A DNA stretch of 15,214 bases. Source: Candidatus Fermentibacterota bacterium (GTDB lineage: Bacteria; JAFGKV01). Each line of letters starts with the position of its first letter. The first letter of the stretch is position 1. Both the position numbers and the translations under genes were made by a program. The notes beneath the pieces were generated by a model, which searched no databases, was not told where the DNA came from, and was given only the letters and a program-made list of their open reading frames with translations. This document shows, piece by piece, positions 7,008 through 14,378 of this stretch. The stretch spans positions 1 to 15,214 of the forward strand of contig JAFGKV010000106.1 in the NCBI GenBank assembly GCA_016928395.1, read 5' to 3'.

Positions 7008-8614
7008 TCCCGGCGTTGCTACTGGCAGTGCTGGTCGTGGCGGCCCTACGCCCACGATGGGCGCATCCCGCCCTTCTGATTGCCGCTGCGCTCGTCGCTG
7101 CCATGCAGGTGCACCTGCTAGTGTCGCCGGAGGCGCTGTGGACGGGTGGTCTGGGCATTCTGCGCGGAACCCGCCGGGGCTTCGAAACTGCTTTTGGCGA
7201 TGGTGCAATCGGGAGTTGGGATTCCTTGGGCCTGCTCATGGCCCTGTGGATTCTTCTGGTCACCGCCCGAGCGGCGAGTTCGTCTCTCATGCCGGTCTTG
7301 GGAGTCACGGGGTTCATTGGGCTGGTCACGCTCAACGGCATCGGCCTTCTGGCGGCCGCGTGGTCCCTGGTGGTCATGGCATGCACCTTGAGCGGAACTC
7401 CATTGCGCTGGAGGTGGTCGGCGGCAGCAGCGTCCGTGTTGTTGGCTGGCGTCGGTATGGCTGCACTGGCCGTTGCGGGCTTCCCCACCATGCTGCACGC
7501 CCCCGAGGGCTTCGGAGGAGCGCTTGACGGGGATGGAATCGGTCTGATTCGGCACATGCTCACCGGCCGATTGTCCGGCTGGCAGGGCAACCTAGTGGTA
7601 GCGCTCCCCCTGCTGCTTTTGCTATCGGCCGTCTGCGTGGCGGCAGGGATGTCACGGGATCTCGCTGTGGTTGGCGCGGCGGCTGGACCGATGCTGCTCT
7701 TGAAGCTGTATCCACTCATGGAGTTGGCCTTGAGGGAAGGCCCCTTGGCCTCAGTGGCGCTGCAGGCTTCGGGTGCCGCGTTGGTTGCGTGGGCCGGTTT
7801 TGGCCGTGTATCCCGACCCGCCAGACAAGGGTTCGTCTGTGTTGGAGGCGCTGCCGCGCTGCTTGGTGCCCGTCTTCCCGTGGAGGGCGTGGCCTGGGCA
7901 ATGGCGTGGTCATGCGTGGCTGCTCCTGGTGGGCGCGCCCTGTTGGGTCCCCTGGTGCCTGCCGTTGCCATCTCCGGCTGTGCACTGGCGAACTACGCGG
8001 CAGGGGATGCCGGCGCATTCAGGTTCACTGTGTGCCTCATCATGGCCGTGGGCGTCGTTGTGGCCGCCGGGACGCCCGCGCGGCGCTCGCGTTGGTTGAC
8101 GGGCTTCGTGGCCTGCGTCGCATTGGCTCTGGTCATGATCCCGCCTGTGGCATCGCCCTTCTGGCAGTGGTGGACGGGGAAGCTCCGCCCGATTGTCCCG
8201 GGAAGCTTGGCGCCGTGGATGGTAGTCGCCGCCGGGTATGGCGCCGGCTTCATCATGCGACGGGCGGCGAAGGATATGCTGGATCGCATTCAGACACGCC
8301 TCATGGGCATACGCGCGAGGCTGGCATACCACATCACCGCGTGGACCACGCCAGTTGTGGACACCGTGGCGGTGCTCTGGGTGGCGGCGGAACGATTTGG
8401 TTGGCAGGGTTTGACTCTGTGGCTACCGCGTCGCGCGGCAGGGTTCGGCGCCATCGCGGTTGCATGGTTTCATCTGGTGGTTGTGCCCGGTGTGGGTCGA
8501 ATCCCGCTGCACGGTGTAGCATTGATCGCGTGGTGTGCCGCTCAAGTGACGAGAACTCCCGGGGCGGTGGTCCTCGTGATTGCAGCCGTGCTCGGTCTGG
8601 CGTGGATATTCTGA
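7004..8614 (+). CDS. Divergent NuoL/M-MrpA/D-like proton-antiporter subunit
   Basis: 536 residues, GTG start in a GTGA overlap, GGAGG 10 nt upstream. It is hydrophobic throughout, with roughly 14 membrane segments. Landmarks of the antiporter fold (Proton_antipo_M): GPMLLLKLYPLMEL (229-241) matches the TM7 segment with its pumping lysine (Lys234 here); the stretch after it (~250-290) matches TM8 and its loop; VMIPPVASPFWQWW (377-390), followed by PWMVVAAGYGAGFIMRR, matches the 'GIPP..GF..K' TM12 region. The Glu of TM5 ('WEL') is replaced near Trp120-Ser121-Leu122, the TM8 lysine by arginines 271/274, and the TM12 charge by Gln/Trp. The WLPDAH loop is missing. So the fold is retained but the proton path looks incomplete. 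A C-terminal ~110-residue extension has an amphipathic basic part (418-440) and further helices. Function unknown; homology inferred by pattern. Confidence 0.65.
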   Translation: MIPALLLAVLVVAALRPRWAHPALLIAAALVAAMQVHLLVSPEALWTGGLGILRGTRRGFETAFGDGAIGSWDSLGLLMALWILLVTARAASSSLMPVLGVTGFIGLVTLNGIGLLAAAWSLVVMACTLSGTPLRWRWSAAAASVLLAGVGMAALAVAGFPTMLHAPEGFGGALDGDGIGLIRHMLTGRLSGWQGNLVVALPLLLLLSAVCVAAGMSRDLAVVGAAAGPMLLLKLYPLMELALREGPLASVALQASGAALVAWAGFGRVSRPARQGFVCVGGAAALLGARLPVEGVAWAMAWSCVAAPGGRALLGPLVPAVAISGCALANYAAGDAGAFRFTVCLIMAVGVVVAAGTPARRSRWLTGFVACVALALVMIPPVASPFWQWWTGKLRPIVPGSLAPWMVVAAGYGAGFIMRRAAKDMLDRIQTRLMGIRARLAYHITAWTTPVVDTVAVLWVAAERFGWQGLTLWLPRRAAGFGAIAVAWFHLVVVPGVGRIPLHGVALIAWCAAQVTRTPGAVVLVIAAVLGLAWIF

Positions 8615-8618
8615 AGAG

Positions 8619-9827
8619 ATGTACCGCCTTGTAGCCTCTCTGTTTGGCCTCGCCTGGATTCTTCTACTCATCCCTGGAGGGGAGACGGCCTTGGCTGCCA
8701 TGGCGTTGTCAACCGCGGGTTTGTGTCTTCTCTTCTATGGTGCCCAACGTCATGCTCATGGCCTCCTACTGGCGACGACGGCTGTATCATCCATCGGTGT
8801 GGCATTCTCGCATCACGCGGGCGTTTTACTGCTGGCGTGGGTTGTTTCCGGTGGATCGTTGACCTACGTGGTCCGCCGGGAGGGCGGCGAAACCTCCGGC
8901 AAGCCGGGGAGGGTGTTGGAACTGCAGCAGCACATATCGTCGGTTCTTCTCCTGCTGGCGCTTGCCGGCATCGTTGTCGTCGGGCAGAGTTGGGATCTTG
9001 CCGCGTCACCACCCGTTCACCGCCTTTGGGATCGAATCATGTGGCTTCTGGCTGGTGCGGGGGTGCAGAAGAGTGCCAGGATCTGGGATGCAGTGCTGAC
9101 GACTCTGGTTGCCTCTGCCGCCGTGTTTCGATTGGGGGTGTTTCCTTTTCCCTTCTCGTTGCGGCGGAGTGCGCGGCGACTGCATGGCATCCCACTCCTG
9201 ATCCTTCTGGCGGTATTTCTGCCGACCAGTATGTGCGCTGTGGCGAGGCTGTCCTTCGGCGCCGAGACGTACGGCGCGATTTCCCTGGGCAGTGTGGCCA
9301 CGATACTAGGGGCCATTGCGTTGGTCACCGGCGCGCTGTTGCTTCAGGCGGAATGGCTGGGCGAATCCATTATTGGCCTCGTGGCACAGTGCTATGTGGG
9401 TCTTGCGCTGTTGGGCATTGGCTCTGGCGAGAGTATGCGCACGACCATGGTGGTCATCCAGGCAAGCATTGCCTGTGGTGTCGGCGGGTTGTGGACGATG
9501 CGACTGCGATCCCTGGCGCAGACGTCGGATCTGGCGAAGGCTTCGGGAGGGTATGCGCGTCATCGCGAGCTCCAGCTATGGCACGGGGTCTTCGTGATGG
9601 CTGCCTGCCCCTGGCCAGGTACTCCCGGAGGGCTCATCTGGATGTGTGTACTGGGGCGTTCCATCGCAGCCGGGACCGGATTTGGGCTGGTGGTGTTGTT
9701 AGGGATAACGTTACTATATTGTGGCCTGTTTCGATCTATCGGCAAAGTGAGTGTCCGGCTTGGTCTCGTCGGCGCGACACCAGCCCCCTCACCTCAGCGC
9801 ATGGAGCCACAGGTTGAGCGTACTTGA
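8619..9827 (+). CDS. Divergent NuoN/NuoM-like antiporter-fold membrane protein
   Basis: 402 residues from ATG 8619, 4 bp after the preceding stop; a TTG 39 nt upstream is in frame but less likely. About 11-12 membrane segments. VFRLGVFPFPF (169-179) corresponds to the FKLG-PFH-W element of NuoN, and AACPWPGTPGGLIW (328-341) to the 'LAGIPP-AGF-GK' element of TM12. SVATILGAIALVTGALLL (225-242) matches TM8. Most charged residues used for proton transfer are absent: the TM5 Glu position reads AWVVSGG, the TM7 Lys region reads FLPTSM, and TM12 has no Lys. Arg171 replaces the first lysine. It is probably a partner of the 536-aa protein in one membrane complex, possibly structural rather than pumping (inference). 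Shadow frames on the same strand are Arg/Cys/Ser-rich and were discarded. Confidence 0.65.
   Translation: MYRLVASLFGLAWILLLIPGGETALAAMALSTAGLCLLFYGAQRHAHGLLLATTAVSSIGVAFSHHAGVLLLAWVVSGGSLTYVVRREGGETSGKPGRVLELQQHISSVLLLLALAGIVVVGQSWDLAASPPVHRLWDRIMWLLAGAGVQKSARIWDAVLTTLVASAAVFRLGVFPFPFSLRRSARRLHGIPLLILLAVFLPTSMCAVARLSFGAETYGAISLGSVATILGAIALVTGALLLQAEWLGESIIGLVAQCYVGLALLGIGSGESMRTTMVVIQASIACGVGGLWTMRLRSLAQTSDLAKASGGYARHRELQLWHGVFVMAACPWPGTPGGLIWMCVLGRSIAAGTGFGLVVLLGITLLYCGLFRSIGKVSVRLGLVGATPAPSPQRMEPQVERT
9696..9720 (+). promoter_or_regulatory. Possible promoter / AT-rich palindromic patch before the glycan genes
   Basis: An AT-rich island in otherwise GC-rich DNA contains TTG at 9696 and TATATTG at 9715, 19 nt apart. 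This is near the -33/-7 spacing (TTG and TAnnTTTG) of Bacteroidetes-type promoters but with one mismatch. It also has GTTA-GGGA-TAAC and the palindrome TAACGTTA (9706-9713). It lies about 95 nt before the start at 9814. It is inside a coding region, so this is only a candidate. Confidence 0.2.
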
Positions 9828-11301
9828 CAGCCCTGCAGTCCACATCGATGCCACGGTAGAGGAGGATTGTCGGGAGTACACACCGTGTTTTCATGAGTCA
9901 AAGCCTTTGGCTCGTCAGGCTGTGTTCCCCGTGGTCGCGCTGCTCACGGACGCACTGTGGATTGTGGTCTCCTTCATAGTGGCGTACTACTTGCGGTTCT
10001 CTCTTCCGGTCTTCCCTGTCGATGCCGGCTATCCCTCGCTGCACTCCTACCTTCCCGGCGTCGCCGGTGCTCTTGTTATCTGGATCGTTCTTCTCTCCCG
10101 CAGCGGCATGTACCAGATGGGGCAGACGCGGTGTCTTGGGGATCAGCTTGCGGCGGTGTTCAAGGCAGGAGCCTTGAGTTTCCTGCTCTTCCTCGCGGCG
10201 GCTTTCTTTTTTCGAGATCAGACCTATTCGCGGCTGGTCGTAGCCCTCACATGGGTTCTAACGCTTGTCTTGCTCGGCCTCAACAGGACGACGCTGCTTC
10301 GCGCCGTATCGCGGTGGTTGACCAGCAAGGGCATTGGAATCACGAGAGTCGCCGTGGTGGGAAAGGGCCCCCATACGGCCAAGATCCTCCACAATCTGAC
10401 CTATCGTCCTCCTCCCGGAATCGTATTGATGGGAACCATAGGCACGGGCCAGATGAACTGCGGCGACTTCGAGATCCGTGACTTGGGCGACCTCGATCAT
10501 CTGGCTGCCCTGCTCGGCGCGCACCGTCTCGACCGGCTCATTATCACGATTCCATTTCAGCACCACCAGCGGATTCTCTCGGTGCTCCGTGAGTGTGCGC
10601 GAAGCAGGGTCAGCTATGACATGGTGCCCGATCTTTTCGGCATGATGACCACCGGTTTTCAGGCCACCGACCTGGGCGGAGTGCCCCTTCTGGTGTTCCG
10701 TTCCAGGCCCATTGACGGGTGGGGCGCGGTCGCCAAACGGATGACCGATTTGGTCGTTTCGGCGTTGCTTGTCGTGTTCTTGCTGCCGGTGTTCGTCATC
10801 ATCGTGGGGGCTATCTGGCGTGACTCAGGCCGTCCGATTCTTTTCGGCCAGAAGCGCGTGGGGTTGAACAACCGGTTGTTCACCATGTACAAGTTTCGAT
10901 CCATGCGGGTCGATGCCGAGGCGGCATCAGGGCCGGTATGGGCGACGCCGGGAGATCCCCGCCGGACTGCGGTGGGCCGCTTTCTCCGGGAATGGAATCT
11001 CGACGAACTGCCCCAACTCTGGAACGTACTGCGCGGCGAGATGAGCTTGGTTGGCCCCCGCCCTGAACGTCCATTTTTCGTGGAGCGGTTTCGTGAGCAG
11101 GTGCCGCGATACCTTGACAGGCACAAAGTCCGCGCGGGACTGACCGGCTGGGCCCAGGTCAACGGTTTGCGCGGGAATACAAGCATCGAGGAACGGACGA
11201 GGTTCGATATTTACTATGTGGAGAACTGGTCACTCTGGTTTGACCTGAAGGTGTTCATCCGCACATTGTCCGAATGGGCGAAGAGTAAGAACGCTTACTA
11301 G
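9814..11301 (+). CDS. Polyisoprenyl-phosphate hexose-1-phosphate transferase (WcaJ/WbaP-like)
   Basis: Transfers a sugar-1-phosphate from a UDP-sugar to undecaprenyl phosphate, the priming step of capsule, O-antigen or exopolysaccharide synthesis at the inner membrane. From the proposed TTG start it has 495 residues: N-terminal membrane helices (~40-165), a Rossmann-like CoA_binding_3 domain (~177-290, opening TRVAVVGKGPHTA), one re-entrant/membrane helix after KRMTD (308-312), and the bacterial sugar transferase domain to the end. Diagnostic motifs are KFRSMR, LDELPQLWNVLRGEMSLVGPRPE with catalytic Asp397-Glu398, and GLTGWAQVNG. The start is uncertain: TTG 9814 has GGAG 7 nt upstream and overlaps the previous gene by 14 bp; GTG 9751 is in frame upstream. 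The donor sugar cannot be read from sequence; glucose or galactose is usual. Confidence 0.93.
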   Translation: MSVLDSPAVHIDATVEEDCREYTPCFHESKPLARQAVFPVVALLTDALWIVVSFIVAYYLRFSLPVFPVDAGYPSLHSYLPGVAGALVIWIVLLSRSGMYQMGQTRCLGDQLAAVFKAGALSFLLFLAAAFFFRDQTYSRLVVALTWVLTLVLLGLNRTTLLRAVSRWLTSKGIGITRVAVVGKGPHTAKILHNLTYRPPPGIVLMGTIGTGQMNCGDFEIRDLGDLDHLAALLGAHRLDRLIITIPFQHHQRILSVLRECARSRVSYDMVPDLFGMMTTGFQATDLGGVPLLVFRSRPIDGWGAVAKRMTDLVVSALLVVFLLPVFVIIVGAIWRDSGRPILFGQKRVGLNNRLFTMYKFRSMRVDAEAASGPVWATPGDPRRTAVGRFLREWNLDELPQLWNVLRGEMSLVGPRPERPFFVERFREQVPRYLDRHKVRAGLTGWAQVNGLRGNTSIEERTRFDIYYVENWSLWFDLKVFIRTLSEWAKSKNAY

Positions 11302-11358
11302 AACCTCACCGCATGGCGGCGCCCTGGATTTCACCCATCTCCCACCGGCATTGATCCG

Positions 11359-12378
11359 ATGAATCTCCGGCATCTTCGTCTGCCCATCGGTATCGTCATC
11401 AGCGCGTTCTTCCTGTGGCTTGTCGTCAGGCAGGTGAATTTCGACGAGGCGATGCGCAGCCTCAGGCAGGTCAACTGGCTTCTCATGATCCCCGCCATCG
11501 CGGTGTTTTTGGCGAGCTATGTTCTCAGGGCGTTCCGATGGCAGGTTCTGCTCGATCCCGTCGGCAGAGTGAGCCTGTCCAGTTCGTTTCGGGCGATCAT
11601 GATCGGATTCATGGGGAACAGCATCTTCCCGGCAAGGATGGGCGAGTTCCTGCGCGCGTTCACCCTTGTCCGCAGAGAACGCCTGCGCTTCGAGTCGGTC
11701 TTCGCCACCATCGTCATCGAGCGTCTGTTCGACGGCTACATGCTACTGCTGTTTCTCTTCGGGGCGTTGTTGATGGCGCCGCTGCACGGTACGGGAGGCA
11801 GCTTGCTGCGTACCGGGATCATCGGTGCTTTGTTCATTTATACCGCCGCCCTCATAGGCATCCTGTTCCTCCATCACCGGAGGGAGGCGACGCTCACGTT
11901 CTTTCGAAAGGCATTGCGGTGGATGCCCGGTCACCAGCGGGTGCTCGTCTCATTGGAGAAGTTTGCGTCGGGCCTGGCCATCTTCGATTCTCTGCGGCAG
12001 CTTGCGGCTGTGGCGGTGTGGACGCTGGTTGTGTGGGTGGTGAGCATGGCGGTGGTTCATCCGGTTATCTGGGCGTTCCCCTTGGGCGTCAGCCTTCCGT
12101 GGTACGCACCCTACGTGATCACGCCTATAGTGGCCTTGGGCGTGCTCATACCGTCGGCTCCGGGGTATGCAGGCCCCTATCACGCGGCATGCGTGGCCGC
12201 GGTCCTCCTGATGGCTCCCGAGGTGGATCGGGATGCCAATGTGGCGTTCGCCTTTGTCTTGCATGCAATGAACATGATCCCGATCATTGTCGTGGGCGTG
12301 GTTTGCGTCTGGCTGGAAGGCTTGTCGTTGGGAGACCTGAGCAAGAAGGCGGTCTCGTCAAGCGATGAAGGAGGTTAG
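11359..12378 (+). CDS. LPG-synthase-TM / flippase-like integral membrane protein
   Basis: 339 residues with about eight membrane segments. It belongs to the family formed by the membrane part of lysylphosphatidylglycerol synthase (UPF0104/YbhN type). Landmarks: [15 protein letters not shown] (~50-64), [19 protein letters not shown] (~82-100), [16 protein letters not shown] and a late [13 protein letters not shown]. The soluble aminoacyl-transferase domain of MprF is absent, so lysine transfer is not expected. Stand-alone members often sit in glycan or lipid loci and are thought to move or modify lipid-linked substrates. Here it lies between a priming glycosyl-phosphate transferase and a nucleotide-sugar enzyme, which fits transport of a lipid-linked glycan (inference). 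57 bp separate it from the upstream gene; no strong RBS precedes the ATG. The end contains the RBS of the next gene. Confidence 0.85.
   Translation: MNLRHLRLPIGIVISAFFLWLVVRQVNFDEAMRSLRQVNWLLMIPAIAVFLASYVLRAFRWQVLLDPVGRVSLSSSFRAIMIGFMGNSIFPARMGEFLRAFTLVRRERLRFESVFATIVIERLFDGYMLLLFLFGALLMAPLHGTGGSLLRTGIIGALFIYTAALIGILFLHHRREATLTFFRKALRWMPGHQRVLVSLEKFASGLAIFDSLRQLAAVAVWTLVVWVVSMAVVHPVIWAFPLGVSLPWYAPYVITPIVALGVLIPSAPGYAGPYHAACVAAVLLMAPEVDRDANVAFAFVLHAMNMIPIIVVGVVCVWLEGLSLGDLSKKAVSSSDEGG
12368..12374 (+). promoter_or_regulatory. Strong ribosome binding site that fixes a TTG start
   Basis: AAGGAGG lies 6 nt before the TTG at 12381, inside the last codons of the upstream gene. It is the best Shine-Dalgarno in the window. 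The resulting protein begins [14 protein letters not shown], exactly where this family starts. Confidence 0.85.
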
Positions 12379-12380
12379 CG

Positions 12381-13331
12381 TTGGCAACCTATGTGATTAC
12401 CGGAGGCGCGGGGTTTATCGGCTCCCATTTGTGCGATTACCTCGTGTCGCGTGGTCATCGGGTTATCTGCATGGACAATCTCATCACGGGTCGGACCCGC
12501 AACATCGAGCGGTTGGCGGGGAATGACCTCTTCCTGTTCATCAAACAGGACGTGACGAACTACATCTTCGTTGAGGGCCCGGTGGATTTCGTTCTTCACC
12601 TCGCCAGCCCGGCCAGCCCGGTCGACTATCTGAAGTACCCCATCCAGACGCTGAAAGTAGGGGCCTTAGGAACCCACAAGGCCCTGGGGCTGGCCAAGGC
12701 CAAGAACGCACGATTCTTCTTGGCTTCCACCTCGGAGGTCTATGGCGATCCCCTGGAGCATCCGCAGCGGGAGACCTATTGGGGTAATGTGAATCCCATC
12801 GGTCCACGGGGTGTGTATGATGAGGCGAAGCGATTTGCGGAAGCCATGACTGTGGCATACCACCGTTATCACGGGCTGGAGACCAGGATCGCGCGAATCT
12901 TCAACACCTACGGGCCGCGCATGCGCATGAATGACGGCCGCGTGGTGCCGACCTTTGTCCGCCAGGTCCTCTCCGGGGAACCGCTGAGCGTCTTCGGTGA
13001 CGGCACGCACACGCGCAGTTTCTGTTACGTTGATGATCTGGTACGGGGCATCGATCTGCTCTCCCGAAGCGACCTCACCGAGCCGGTGAACCTGGGCAAT
13101 CCCGAAGAGCGCACCATCGAGGGCTTCGGTCGTGCGGTGAGTGCGGTGGCCGGCGTGGAACCGGATTTCCAGTTCAAGCCGCTGCCCGTGGATGACCCCA
13201 AGGTCCGTCAGCCTGACATCAGCCGTGCCAGGGATCTTCTGGGCTGGGAGCCTGAGGTGTCTTTGGAGGAGGGGCTCCGGCGGACCATTTCCTGGTTCAG
13301 GGAGGATGATCGGTTCCGTATGCCCGACTGA
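12381..13331 (+). CDS. uxs: UDP-glucuronate decarboxylase (UDP-xylose synthase)
   Basis: Extended short-chain dehydrogenase that oxidises UDP-glucuronate at C4, decarboxylates it and re-reduces it to UDP-xylose with bound NAD. 316 residues, TTG start with a strong RBS. Visible: NAD-binding GGAGFIG (8-14), HLASPASP (73-80) typical of this subfamily, STSE (116-119), YGDP-x-x-HPQ-x-E-x-YWG-x-VNPIGPR (121-143), catalytic Tyr146/Lys150 in [14 protein letters not shown] and [15 protein letters not shown]. The HPQ/YWG/NPIG signature separates it from UDP-glucose 4-epimerases and dTDP-glucose dehydratases. Length matches bacterial soluble forms. It supplies xylose, or another nucleotide sugar made from it, for the glycan primed by the upstream transferase (inference); no UDP-glucose dehydrogenase is in the window. 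Confidence 0.92.
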   Translation: MATYVITGGAGFIGSHLCDYLVSRGHRVICMDNLITGRTRNIERLAGNDLFLFIKQDVTNYIFVEGPVDFVLHLASPASPVDYLKYPIQTLKVGALGTHKALGLAKAKNARFFLASTSEVYGDPLEHPQRETYWGNVNPIGPRGVYDEAKRFAEAMTVAYHRYHGLETRIARIFNTYGPRMRMNDGRVVPTFVRQVLSGEPLSVFGDGTHTRSFCYVDDLVRGIDLLSRSDLTEPVNLGNPEERTIEGFGRAVSAVAGVEPDFQFKPLPVDDPKVRQPDISRARDLLGWEPEVSLEEGLRRTISWFREDDRFRMPD

Positions 13332-13341
13332 GCGTCTCGGC

Positions 13342-14241
13342 GTGCCCCTCCTGACCTTGTGCCCAGCGAAGATCAACCTGGGCCTTTGGGTGGTTGGGCG
13401 GCGCGCGGACGGGTATCATGACCTCCAGACCACGTTCGTGCGGCTTGCACTGGCCGACCGGCTCGCTTTCGATCCGGAGGGAGGGCGCCTGTCGTGCGAA
13501 GTCGCGGGCCGGGCAATCGACTGCCCTGCCGGCGATAACCTTGTACTGCGTGCCGCTGCGGCCTTTGGGGAGGCTGCGGGGATCCCTGTCGGTGGCACGT
13601 GGCGCCTCCACAAGCGCATCCCTGTGGCGGCGGGCTTGGGCGGCGGATCTAGCGACGCGGCCGGCGCATTGAGGATTCTGCAACGGCATCACGGGAATCC
13701 CCTGAGCCATGAGACACTGCGTCGGGTGGCGTCGGCCATCGGCGCCGATGTACCGTTCTTCCTCGTGGGCGGCGCCGCGACAGGGCAGGGGAGGGGAGAC
13801 GAGGTGCGGCCGGTTGCGTGGCCAGGCGAGTTTTACGTCGTGCTGGTCACACAGGCGGCGGGGTTGTCGACGCGCGAGGTGTTCGCCGAATACGACGCGA
13901 TGAGGCCACGGGAGCAGTTGACAGGCGGCCCCGTCGAAGCTAGCGTTGTCATGACCGACCGACTCGGCTGCGATCCCGGCGGTGCGCCGCGGGAAGTCCC
14001 CAACGACCTTGCCGAGGCGGCATTTCGGCGTATGCCCGCGTTGAGAAGGGTGCTGGATGCCATGCGGGATCAGGGATTCTCGGCGATCGGCCTCTCCGGA
14101 TCAGGGCCGACGGTCTACGGCGTGGTCCGCGACAGGGGCGTGGCACGGCGCGCGGCCTCGCGCCTTCGCAGCCGTGGGTGGGCGGTCCTAATGACCGCGT
14201 TTCGCAGGGGGCTGCCGCGCGTTGTGTGTAGAGTCCACTGA
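13342..14241 (+). CDS. ispE: 4-diphosphocytidyl-2-C-methyl-D-erythritol kinase
   Basis: GHMP-family kinase of the non-mevalonate (MEP) pathway; phosphorylates the 2-hydroxyl of CDP-methylerythritol using ATP. 299 residues from GTG 13342. Motifs: LCPAKINLGL with Lys10, RADGYHDLQT, the ATP loop PVAAGLGGGSSDAAGAL (94-110), IGADVPFF with catalytic Asp136, and GLSGSGPTVYGVV near the C-terminus. The open frame runs further upstream, but those codons overlap the decarboxylase gene and encode a Trp/Ser/Arg-rich shadow; GTG 13342 puts the PAKINL motif at the usual distance from the N-terminus. The RBS is weak and the gap to the upstream stop is 10 bp, so translation may be coupled. It is followed after 5 bp by tRNA-Gln. 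The pathway feeds undecaprenyl-phosphate synthesis. Confidence 0.95.
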   Translation: MPLLTLCPAKINLGLWVVGRRADGYHDLQTTFVRLALADRLAFDPEGGRLSCEVAGRAIDCPAGDNLVLRAAAAFGEAAGIPVGGTWRLHKRIPVAAGLGGGSSDAAGALRILQRHHGNPLSHETLRRVASAIGADVPFFLVGGAATGQGRGDEVRPVAWPGEFYVVLVTQAAGLSTREVFAEYDAMRPREQLTGGPVEASVVMTDRLGCDPGGAPREVPNDLAEAAFRRMPALRRVLDAMRDQGFSAIGLSGSGPTVYGVVRDRGVARRAASRLRSRGWAVLMTAFRRGLPRVVCRVH

Positions 14242-14246
14242 CAGCC

Positions 14247-14321
14247 TGGGGCGTCGTCAAGCGGTAAGACACGGGACTTTGAATCCCGCATTCGTAGGTT
14301 CGAATCCTACCGCCCCAGCCA
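14247..14321 (+). tRNA. trnQ: tRNA-Gln (anticodon UUG), CCA encoded
   Basis: Cloverleaf: acceptor TGGGGCG pairs with CGCCCCA (14311-14317), D-arm GTC...GAC, anticodon arm CGGGA-CTTTGAA-TCCCG with anticodon TTG, T-arm GTAGG-TTCGAAT-CCTAC, discriminator G at 14318 and CCA at 14319-14321. It starts 5 bp after the ispE stop and is probably co-transcribed with it. Its 3' end abuts the recombinase relic, consistent with use as an integration target. Confidence 0.97.
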
Positions 14322-14326
14322 GTGAA
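14318..14326. other. Probable former attachment-site junction at tRNA 3' end
   Basis: The end of the tRNA and the point where recombinase homology stops coincide here. Tyrosine recombinases of genomic islands commonly target tRNA 3' ends, so this is the expected position of an att junction. The duplicate (other att site) is not found within the window. Confidence 0.4.
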
Positions 14327-14347
14327 CTCCTTTGTCTCGCCCTGTGC

Positions 14348-14360
14348 TCGGCCGCAGCCC
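14348..14360 (+). repeat. 13-bp direct repeat, copy 1 (TCGGCCGCAGCCC)
   Basis: Exact copy of the 13-mer at 14977-14989; the pair brackets most of the recombinase relic. It lies inside the relic's 3' end. Confidence 0.5.
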
Positions 14361-14378
14361 GACTTCTGACGAAGTCAG
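14361..14378. repeat. Nested inverted repeats inside the recombinase relic
   Basis: GACTTC-TGAC-GAAGTC (14361-14376) overlaps a second perfect palindrome CTGAC-GAA-GTCAG (14366-14378). No T-run follows on either strand, so it is not a typical intrinsic terminator. Confidence 0.4.

Noticed and set aside
8723-9817. 364-codon plus-strand frame overlapping the 402-aa gene
   Set aside because: Arg/Cys/Gly-rich, not membrane-like, and the alternative frame carries NuoN-type motifs.
11359-12378. Full lysylphosphatidylglycerol synthase (MprF)
   Set aside because: Only the membrane part is present; at 339 aa there is no aminoacyl-transferase domain.
12381-13331. UDP-glucose 4-epimerase or dTDP-glucose 4,6-dehydratase
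   Set aside because: The ASPASP, HPQ-x-E-x-YWG-x-VNPIG and YDEAK series is specific for UDP-glucuronate decarboxylases.
13141-13341. Upstream extension of ispE
   Set aside because: It would overlap the decarboxylase gene by ~190 bp and encodes non-conserved Trp/Ser/Arg-rich sequence; GTG 13342 gives the standard IspE N-terminus.
14361-14378. Intrinsic terminator after tRNA-Gln
   Set aside because: The stem is only 6 bp and no T-run follows on either strand.
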